Positions 1 to 5,228 of a DNA stretch of 5,228 nucleotides are shown here, in pieces. Made by a program: the position numbers and the translations under genes. Within the stretch, counting starts at the first letter, position 1; every line of letters begins with the position of its first letter. The notes under the pieces were generated by a model. That model did no database searches, was not told where the DNA came from, and was given only the letters and a program-made list of their open reading frames with translations. The stretch is from DATDCY01 sp031406795 [NCBI: Candidatus Rokuibacteriota bacterium]. GTDB taxonomy: Bacteria; JAUVQV01. The DNA is taken from NCBI GenBank assembly GCA_031406795.1, contig JANOHV010000273.1, positions 1 through 5,228 of the forward strand. The letters are read 5' to 3'.

Positions 1-2311
1 GCTGCAGGCGCTCGGGGCGGATGCCGAGCCGCTCCATGCGCTTCCAGACCTTTTCGACGCGCTTCTTCGTCCAGTGGTTGGCGTCGATGTAGTGGCAGTC
101 GCCGAAGTGGCAGCCCGAGACGAGCACGACCGGCGCGCCGAGCCGGAACGCGCGCCAGATGAAGCTCTCGTCGACGCGCCCCGAGCACATCGTGCGGATC
201 AGCCGCGCGTTCGGCGGGTACTGCAGCCGCGAGACGCCGGCGAAGTCGGCGCCGGCGTAGGAGCACCAGTTGCAGGCGAACGTCACGATCTTTTCAGCGG
301 GGTTCTCCTCGAGAATCGCGTCGATCTGCCCGGTGATCTGGCGGTCGGCGTAGTGGTTCATGTCGATCGCGCCGAACGGGCACTCGGCCGAGCAGGTGCC
401 GCAGCCGGCGCACGCCGCCTCGATCACCGTCGCCTTGGTCTTCGTCTTCGCGTCGGCGCGGATCGCCTTGTACGGGCAGACCTTGGCGCAGATCCCGCAG
501 GCGGTGCAGCGCGCCTGGTCGACCTGGGCGGTCAGCGCTTCGATACGCAGCTTCCCGCGCGACATCAGGCGCATCGAGCGCGCCGCCGCCGCCGAGGCCT
601 GCGTCACGGCCTCCTTGATGTCCTTCGGCCCTTCGGCGCACCCAGCGAAGAAGACGCCGCGGGTCGCCGAGTCCACCGGCATCAGCTTGGAGTGCGCCTC
701 GAGAAAGAAGCCGTCGGCGGTCTTCTGCAGCGCGAGCATCTCCTGCAGGTGCTTGTTGTCCGAGCGCGGTAGGATGCCGACGGAGAGCACCGCGAGGTCG
801 AAGCGCTGCCGCTCGAGCTTCCCGGTCGACGTGTTCTCGACGTCGATCAGCAGATCCCCGGTCGCTTCGTCCTGCTCGATCAGCCCGGGCAACCCGCGCA
901 GGTAGCGCACGCCGGCCTCGCGGCTGCGGGTGTAGAGGTCCTCGAAACCCTTGCCGAAGGCGCGGATGTCCAGGTAGAAGACCGCGACCTCCATCTCCGG
1001 GTAGTGCTCCTTGAGCATCAGCGTGTCCTTGATCGTCACCATGCAGCAGACGTTGCTGCAGTACGGCTTGCAGCCGGCGCTGCCGCTGGTGCTGCGCGAG
1101 CCGACGCACTGGACGAACGCGACCGATTTCGGCACCCTGCGGTCGCCGGGGCGCACGACCTCGCCGAGCGTCGGGCCGCCGGCGTTGATCAGCCGCTCGA
1201 ACTCCAGGCTCGTGACGACGTTCGGGAAGCGCCCGTACCCGTACTCCTCCATCGCGGTCGGGTCGAAGACGTCCATGCCGGTGGCGACGACGATCGTGCC
1301 GACCTCGAAGTCGTGGACGGTCTCGGTCATGTCGAAGTCGATGCACTTTTTCTTGCAGGCCTTGATGCACTTGCCGCAGACCAGCGGGTCGTGGCCGAGG
1401 CAGGTCGCGGGGTCGACGAGGTACGCCGACGGGACCGCCTGCGCGAACGGCGAATAGATCGCCTTGCGCGTGGCCAAGCCGACCTCGAACTCGTTTGGCG
1501 TCGCCTGCGGGCAGACCTTCGCGCAGTCGCCGCAGGCCGTGCACTCCTTCTCGCGCACGTAGCGCGGGCGCTGCTTGACGCGGACCTTGAAGTTGCCGAC
1601 GTAGCCGCTGATCTGCTCGATGTCCGCCAGCGTCAGCAGCTTGATGTTTGGATGCCGACCGGCATCCGTCATTTTAGGACCGAGAATTCATATCGAACAG
1701 TCCATGGTGGGGTAGGTCTTGTCGAGCTGGGCCATGACGCCGCCGATGCTCGACTGCTTCTCCACCAGGATCACCTCGTAGCCCGAGTCCGCCAGATCCA
1801 GCGCCGCCTGGATGCCGGCCACGCCGCCGCCGACGACCAGCGAGCGCTTCGTGACGGGGACCTCCATCTCGTTCAGCGACTTGAGCGCGCTGGCGCGGCG
1901 CACGGCCATCTTCACCAGGTCGGTCGCCTTGGCGGTTGCCGCCGGCCGGTCGTGGCTGTGCACCCAGCTGACCTGCTCGCGCAGGTTGGCCATCTCCATC
2001 AGGTACGGGTTGAGGCCGGCATCGGCGACCATCGCGCGGAAGGTCGGCTCGTGCAGGCGCGGCGAGCAGGAGGCGATCACGACGCGGTTGAGGCCGCGCT
2101 TGCGGATCTCCTCCTTCATGCCGACCTGGCCGGGCTCGGAGCAGGAGTAGGGCTGGTCGGTCGCGAAGGCGACGCCGGGGAGCTTCGCGGCGACTTCGGC
2201 GACGGCCTTGGTGTCGACAGCGGCCGCGATGTTCGCGCCGCACTGGCAGACGAAGACGCCGATCCGCAGCTCCTCGCCGTCGGGTGACTTCGCCGGTTCG
2301 CGTTCAGTCAT
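1..2311 (-). CDS. hdrA: Selenocysteine-containing HdrA with C-terminal MvhD domain (3' end outside window)
   Basis: HdrA is the FAD subunit of Hdr complexes and the site of electron bifurcation in methanogens. About 770 residues are visible if the in-frame TGA (codon 208) is read as Sec; no other stop occurs. Order: HdrA N-terminal domain (VCQC at 21-24, SCSPRLHEP at 81-89); FAD-binding Rossmann motif (VVGGGVAGIQAALDLADSG, 159-177); DCSI-U208-ILGPKMTDAGRHPN; inserted ferredoxin (C257/260/263/267; C304, C312/315/319/323); the HdrA-specific cluster motif (C402VGSR, C414, C418, CC422-423); second FAD segment (GVFFAGCAEGPKDI, from 552); ferredoxin (C602/605/608/612; C634/637/640/644); and MvhD domain (C680NWC683, C709, C734-x4-C739). 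A separate HdrA is near 650 residues and MvhD near 135, so the protein probably ends just past the edge. The ATG at 2311 has a strong ribosome binding site. The gene looks intact and selected, not a pseudogene. QmoB and BamE are other HdrA-family proteins to compare. Confidence 0.93.
1650..1667 (-). promoter_or_regulatory. Predicted bacterial SECIS hairpin in hdrA mRNA
   Basis: In mRNA sense the element is GGATGCC-GGTC-GGCATCC: a perfect 7-bp stem closed by the tetraloop GGUC. It starts at nt 24 counting the U of the UGA as 1, with the loop at nt 31-34. The E. coli fdhF SECIS, recognised by SelB, has the same GGUC apical loop, at nt 22-25. The spacing here is longer but within the range accepted for bacterial elements. 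A short lower helix (ATG 1672-1670 with CAT 1646-1644) may extend it across an internal loop. The hairpin also encodes the conserved TDAGRHP peptide, so part of the pairing could follow from coding constraint. I see no clear counterpart of the bulged U17 of fdhF. Confidence 0.8.
1688..1690 (-). other. In-frame UGA, predicted selenocysteine codon 208 of hdrA
   Basis: The codon sits in DCSI-[TGA]-ILGPKM. HdrA homologues have cysteine here (DCSICIL-x-PKM), and TGA is one base from TGC/TGT. The same reading frame continues through KMTDAGRHPNIKLL and at least 550 further HdrA/MvhD residues without another stop or frameshift. Sec at the HdrA cysteine is established in some methanogens (Methanococcales), and Sec-containing HdrA has been reported in bacteria. 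Genes A, B and C end at TGA, so UGA is a normal stop elsewhere in this operon. A sequencing error or a recent nonsense mutation is the main alternative; the downstream hairpin argues against it. Confidence 0.88.
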
Positions 2312-2317
2312 GACGAT

Positions 2318-2324
2318 CCTCCTT
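2318..2324 (-). promoter_or_regulatory. Strong Shine-Dalgarno of hdrA
   Basis: AAGGAGG lies 6 nt before the ATG at 2311, a near-consensus ribosome binding site that fixes this start. It sits in the 54-nt gap between the HdrCB stop and hdrA. I see no promoter or terminator in that gap, so hdrA is probably co-transcribed with the three genes before it but initiates translation independently. Confidence 0.85.
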
Positions 2325-2365
2325 GATGAACCATGAATCGCTGCGGGGTCCTGTCGCTATCCTGG

Positions 2366-3574
2366 TCATGTCTTGGCATCCGCCGGAGCAAGGGATTGCG
2401 CGAGGATTTCAGTTATGTCGGCGAGAGCCAATGATTTCCTTGGGCCGGCCGGCAGATCGGCCTGGGCGCAGCGCAGGTGGATGACGCACTTGGGGCAGGC
2501 CGTGGCGAGCACCTCGCTCCCCGTGGCCGCGGCCTCGCCGAGGCGGGCGAGCTGAATCGCCTTGTTCGTCGCGCCGCAGCGCACCCAGGCCGATGTGCCG
2601 CAGCAGAGCGCTTTCGCGCCGTGATGGCGCATCTCGGCCAGCTCGAGGCCGGGGATGCGGGCGAGCAGGCGTCGGGGAGCATCGACCACGCCGGACATCC
2701 GGCCGAGGCGGCAGGGGTCGTGGTAGGTCACCCGGCCCGGGACGGCCGCGAACTCGACCGTGCGCCCGGACAGTTCGCGCTCGAGGAAGGTCGCGAAGTG
2801 CTCCACGTCGAGCGAGAACTCCGGAACGGCGCCGCGGTAGTGGAAGGCCATGACGTGGTAGCTCTCGGCGCAGGTCGTGACGATCCGTCTGACGCCGGCG
2901 GCGCGCATCGCGTCGGCGTTGAGCTGCGCGAGGCGGCGGAAGCCCGCGACGTCGCCGGCGAAGAGCAGATCGTGGCCGCTCGAGCGCTCCTTCTCGAGCA
3001 GCACCGGCGTGATGCCGATGCGGTTCATGATCCGCAGCGCGGCGGCGGGCGCCGCGGTTGTGGTGGCGCCGAGGTAGTCGAAGTAGCGGTCGTAGTAGGG
3101 CGCGGATCCGGTGAAGAGCAGCGTCTCGCCCTCGCACGCACAGGAGGCCCCCGCGGGGATCCAGCCCAGCCGCCGCTGCTGTCGCGCGGGCTCGGCGGTC
3201 AGGCGCTGGATCGTCTGCAGCGCCCCGCCGTGGCTGCACTCGCGCATGATCGCGTCACCGGGCAGCAGCGCGCGCGCGTCGCGCACGAACCCGGGGAAAT
3301 CAACGCCGACCGGACAGATCTCGCGGCAGGCGCCGCAGGTCAGGCAGTCCCAGAGGGCGGATTGCAGCGCCGGCCCCGGATCCTCCAGCGCCATCTGCCC
3401 CAGCCGGCGCGGCGAATAGAGCGCGCCGCCGAGATTCACGGGGCAGACCGACGTGCACTTGCCGCAGTCGTAGCAGCGGCGCAGCGAGCGAGCGCGCGCC
3501 AAATCGGCGAGGTCGCGGCGCAGCGCACTCGAGTCGTCGGCAGGGGGCCGTGCCGCCTCCGGCGCGCGGCTCAT
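2366..3574 (-). CDS. Fused HdrC-HdrB-like (Fe-S)-binding protein with a degenerate first CCG motif
   Basis: A 402-residue protein. The N-terminal HdrC part has two [4Fe-4S] motifs, C34-x2-C37-x2-C40-x3-C44P and C77-x2-C80-x2-C83-x3-C87P. The C-terminal HdrB-like part has two CCG (PF02754) repeats. The second is intact: HDPC288, CC324-325G and C360PKC363, enough for a noncubane [4Fe-4S] cluster. The first keeps the family framework (FTGSAPYYD at 154, ERSSGHDLLFAGD at 196, TTCAESYH at 233) but has Ser at 157, 198, 199 and 238 where cysteines belong; only C235 is left. The start is the ATG at 3574: it gives an ATGA overlap with the preceding gene and has GGAG 8 nt upstream (3586-3583). Upstream in-frame starts, as at 3625, would lie inside that gene. 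HdrBC normally takes electrons from HdrA and reduces a disulfide using two noncubane clusters. With one site lost, a different acceptor or a pure relay role is more likely. Confidence 0.92.
   Translation of the reverse strand: MSRAPEAARPPADDSSALRRDLADLARARSLRRCYDCGKCTSVCPVNLGGALYSPRRLGQMALEDPGPALQSALWDCLTCGACREICPVGVDFPGFVRDARALLPGDAIMRECSHGGALQTIQRLTAEPARQQRRLGWIPAGASCACEGETLLFTGSAPYYDRYFDYLGATTTAAPAAALRIMNRIGITPVLLEKERSSGHDLLFAGDVAGFRRLAQLNADAMRAAGVRRIVTTCAESYHVMAFHYRGAVPEFSLDVEHFATFLERELSGRTVEFAAVPGRVTYHDPCRLGRMSGVVDAPRRLLARIPGLELAEMRHHGAKALCCGTSAWVRCGATNKAIQLARLGEAAATGSEVLATACPKCVIHLRCAQADLPAGPRKSLALADITEILAQSLAPADAKT
3571..3574 (-). other. ATGA stop-start overlap between the MvhD-like and HdrCB genes
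   Basis: The ATG of the HdrCB gene (3574-3572) overlaps the TGA of the MvhD-like gene (3573-3571). With GGAG at 3586-3583 it supports the internal ATG at 3574 as the true start and suggests coupled synthesis of the two proteins. Confidence 0.88.
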
Positions 3575-3969
3575 GGCGCCGGCTCCGGCGGCGCCTCGAG
3601 CGACGCGGCGAACGCTTCCAGACACGCGGAGAGTTGCTCGCCCTCGTGGGGGTGGAACGCGGCGACCAGCAGGCGCTCAGCGGGAATGCCGAGGGTCTCG
3701 ATGATCGCGCGCAACGTCTCCACGCGCGCGTGGAAACGATCCAGGTCCAGTCCGTGTCGGCAGAGCTCTCGCGGGCAGCCGAGCACGGCGACCCCCTCGG
3801 CGCCCTGGCGGAAGGCTTCGAGAACGACATCCTCGCCGACGCGGCCGACGCAGGCGGCCAGCACGCGCACCGCGTCGCCCTCGCCGCGCCGGCCGCGGCG
3901 ATAGAGGCTCTGGAGGGCGTAATGCGGCGCCCACTGGCAGGAGAAAACCACGATCCGCGGGGAGGTCAT
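3571..3969 (-). CDS. Divergent MvhD/FrhD-like hydrogenase iron-sulfur (delta) subunit
   Basis: A 132-residue protein, the usual size for a free-standing MvhD (methyl-viologen-reducing hydrogenase delta subunit). In characterised Hdr complexes MvhD carries a [2Fe-2S] cluster and passes electrons to HdrA. The fold is recognisable: IVVFSCQWAP at 6-15, AACVGRV at 38-44, VLEAFRQGAEGVAVLGC at 49-65 and C65-x4-C70. These align with the MvhD domain of the downstream HdrA (ACNWC, MCSGRV, AFRLGAPVVLVSGC, C-x4-C). Four of the five family cysteines remain (C11, C40, C65, C70). The second Cys of CNWC is Ala14, and the usual GCHxGDCHY is GCPRELCRH, so the cluster may be altered. The ATG overlaps the stop of the gene before it, with GGAG 7 nt upstream (3980-3977), and the TGA overlaps the next start. 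Its likely role is a relay between the upstream Fe-S subunit and the HdrBC/HdrA pair. The family call is firm; the electron partner is inferred. Confidence 0.85.
   Translation of the reverse strand: MTSPRIVVFSCQWAPHYALQSLYRRGRRGEGDAVRVLAACVGRVGEDVVLEAFRQGAEGVAVLGCPRELCRHGLDLDRFHARVETLRAIIETLGIPAERLLVAAFHPHEGEQLSACLEAFAASLEAPPEPAP
3966..3969 (-). other. ATGA stop-start overlap between the Fe-S subunit and the MvhD-like gene
   Basis: In mRNA sense, the ATG of the MvhD-like gene (3969-3967) and the TGA of the upstream gene (3968-3966) share two bases. This arrangement usually gives coupled translation and supports stoichiometric production of the two subunits. A GGAG at 3980-3977 can serve reinitiation. 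Confidence 0.9.
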
Positions 3970-5228
3970 GGTCGCTCTCCGGCGAACGCCGCGGCGAGGG
4001 CTGCCCGGAGTTGGCGGTGCCCGGCCAGCGGGGCGTCCGGCGCGCCGGTGGGGCAGACTGCCAGGCAGCGGCCGCACAGGGTGCACGCGCCGGGTTCGAC
4101 CTGCGCCAGCGGGATGCCCGTAGCGCGCGGCTGTAGCTGGATGGCTTCCTGAGGGCAGTTCCTGACGCAGGTCCCGCAGCCGCGGCAGAGCGCGGCGTCG
4201 ATCCGCGCCGCGGTGGTGACGCATCCTGGCAGCGGGAGCGGGGCAGGGCGGTCGTCGCGTCGCGCCGGCGCGCTGTCGCCGCCCGGCACTGCGGCAGTCC
4301 CGGAGTCTGTCGTCGGCCCGGTCCGTGTGGCGGCCGCGACGCCGGCGAGCGCGCGGGCAACGCCGGCGGCAAGCGAGCGGCGGGCCAGCCTCAGCGCCGC
4401 ATCGCGGTCCAGGCCGCGCTGGTTGAGCACTTCGTCGCGCAGGTTGATGGTCTCGACGAACTGGAGCGGAATCCCCTCCCCGGAGAAGAGGAAGCCCTTG
4501 GCCCGGGCGCGCTGGTGGGTGCAGCTGCCGCAGAGGATTTCGAGCGGACAGCAGAGGCAGGCGGCGAGCAGGATGCGCCCGTGCTCCCCCGCGATCAGGC
4601 CCGCGGCGAGCGTGCGCCCGCCATCCGGCTGGCACGCGGCATTGACGATTGTCGCGCCGGTCACGCCGGGCAGCGCGCGGACCTCGGCGGCCAGCGGCTC
4701 GTCCAGGTCGCGATGGTGCACTGAGTCGTTGCAGGTGCAGAGATAGACGTGGACCCCGGGCGCCGCGGCGATCGCAGCGCGCCGCGCCGGGTGCGCCGCG
4801 TGCGCTGCCTCGCGCAGCCGCTCGAGCAGGGTGCCCGCGTCCGTCGCCGGGGCGTCGGACATCAGCAGGCCGGCGCCGGTCGCAACCGGTTCGGCGGCAT
4901 CCGTGCGCACGGCGGCCAGCAGCGGCAGGGTGAACGTCGCCGCCCTCCCGGCATGGTCGATCGCGCGCGCCTCGCCGCAGGCCGCGACGCACGCGCCGCA
5001 TTCGCAGCAGATCCCGCACTGCAGGCAGCGCGAGGCTTCGGCGACGGCGTCCTTCTCCCGGAAACGCGCCTCGACCTCGGTGAAGCCGGCGCGCCGGCGC
5101 CCCGGCGCGCTGTGCGGCGACGTGCGGCGCGCGGCCGTGACGCCCCCCCCGCGCAGCGCCGACGCCCCGGCGTAGTCGGTGGGCGGCCAGTCGGGCCGTG
5201 CGACGGTCACGCCGCAGACCGCTGCCTG
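3966..5228 (-). CDS. GltD/HdrA-type iron-sulfur oxidoreductase subunit, C-terminal part (5' end outside window)
   Basis: About 420 residues are visible. The frame is open to the window edge. The GTG at 5210 has no ribosome binding site before it, so I treat the gene as 5'-truncated. Numbering from the first visible codon, a basic linker leads to a Cys-rich motif (RCLQCGICCECGACVAAC, residues 67-84) of the kind found after the flavin domain in GltD/HdrA-like oxidoreductases. Next comes an HdrA-N-like domain (about 157-270) with CTC at 164-166, an unusual C-L-CC then C-x2-C cluster (224, 226, 227, 233, 236), and ETINLRDEV resembling the HdrA 'MANLREQ' segment. After an Ala/Pro-rich linker there are two [4Fe-4S] motifs, C348-x2-C-x2-C-x3-C358P and C382-x2-C-x2-C-x3-C392P. 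It is soluble, with no membrane segment. The stop overlaps the next start by ATGA. An upstream FAD/NAD(P)H domain is inferred from family architecture and not seen. It probably delivers electrons to the neighbouring Hdr/MvhD subunits; the donor is unknown. Confidence 0.8.
   Translation of the reverse strand, partial: QAAVCGVTVARPDWPPTDYAGASALRGGGVTAARRTSPHSAPGRRRAGFTEVEARFREKDAVAEASRCLQCGICCECGACVAACGEARAIDHAGRAATFTLPLLAAVRTDAAEPVATGAGLLMSDAPATDAGTLLERLREAAHAAHPARRAAIAAAPGVHVYLCTCNDSVHHRDLDEPLAAEVRALPGVTGATIVNAACQPDGGRTLAAGLIAGEHGRILLAACLCCPLEILCGSCTHQRARAKGFLFSGEGIPLQFVETINLRDEVLNQRGLDRDAALRLARRSLAAGVARALAGVAAATRTGPTTDSGTAAVPGGDSAPARRDDRPAPLPLPGCVTTAARIDAALCRGCGTCVRNCPQEAIQLQPRATGIPLAQVEPGACTLCGRCLAVCPTGAPDAPLAGHRQLRAALAAAFAGERP

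Noticed and set aside
294-1544. Minus-strand open frame of about 416 codons in another frame of hdrA
   Set aside because: Arg-rich frame-shifted shadow; the true frame beside it carries all the HdrA motifs.
1688-1690. UGA as a genuine stop, nonsense mutation or reassigned codon
   Set aside because: The frame continues intact for at least 562 codons, the position is a known Cys/Sec column, a SECIS-like hairpin follows, and UGA terminates the three preceding genes.
1004-2287. Plus-strand open frame of about 427 codons opposite hdrA
   Set aside because: Composition typical of an antisense shadow, no recognisable domain and no ribosome binding site; the minus strand here encodes unbroken HdrA.
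2308-2334. Eight-codon mini-ORF (ATG at 2334) whose TGA overlaps the hdrA start, possible leader peptide
   Set aside because: No ribosome binding site before its ATG, and it runs through the hdrA Shine-Dalgarno; most likely chance.
2477-3904. Long plus-strand open frame (about 475 codons) opposite the HdrCB and MvhD-like genes
   Set aside because: Ala/Arg/Gly-rich translation with no motif, antisense to clear conserved genes and spanning two of them. Long stop-free antisense frames are expected at this GC content.
5089-5110. Perfect 9-bp inverted repeat (GCGCGCCGG / CCGGCGCGC, 4-nt loop), possible terminator or operator
   Set aside because: It lies inside the Arg-rich linker of gene A, has no T-tract, and short G/C palindromes are common in such sequence.

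Overview
The window is a high-GC stretch in which every supportable gene lies on the minus strand, so it reads from position 5228 down to position 1. It is one compact redox operon of the heterodisulfide reductase (Hdr)/MvhD type and runs off both ends. I see no RNA gene, mobile element, CRISPR array or long repeat. The longest stretch without a gene is 54 bases.

In transcription order: (A, 5228-3966, 5' end missing) an Fe-S protein that looks like the C-terminal half of a GltD/HdrA-type flavoprotein, with a Cys-rich motif, an HdrA-N-like domain and two C-terminal [4Fe-4S] motifs; (B, 3969-3571) a small divergent MvhD-like protein; (C, 3574-2366) a fused HdrC-HdrB protein whose first CCG motif has lost most of its cysteines; (D, 2311 to beyond 1) a long HdrA with a C-terminal MvhD domain. 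A-B and B-C overlap by ATGA and are probably translationally coupled. D follows a short gap and has a near-perfect ribosome binding site.

The main result is that D has one in-frame TGA (1690-1688) where HdrA proteins have a conserved cysteine (DCSI-[C]-I-L-x-P-K-M). The frame continues past it for at least 562 codons of clean HdrA-MvhD sequence. A 7-bp hairpin with a GGUC loop, like the bacterial SECIS of E. coli fdhF, starts 20 nt after the TGA. I read D as a selenoprotein that ordinary gene calling would split in two. TGA is the real stop of A, B and C, which argues against a reassigned code.

The organism is probably a GC-rich anaerobic bacterium with selenocysteine machinery. A SECIS just after the UGA inside the coding region is the bacterial arrangement; archaeal SECIS elements lie in untranslated regions. 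Desulfobacterota and other GC-rich anaerobic lineages would fit, but the window cannot settle taxonomy. Functionally the genes suggest a soluble multi-subunit electron-transfer complex, possibly flavin-based electron bifurcating: A could bring in electrons, B and the MvhD domain of D would relay them, D would carry the FAD, and C would be the HdrBC-like output arm. The loss of one noncubane cluster site in C makes a classical heterodisulfide reductase activity doubtful, so the substrate is unknown.
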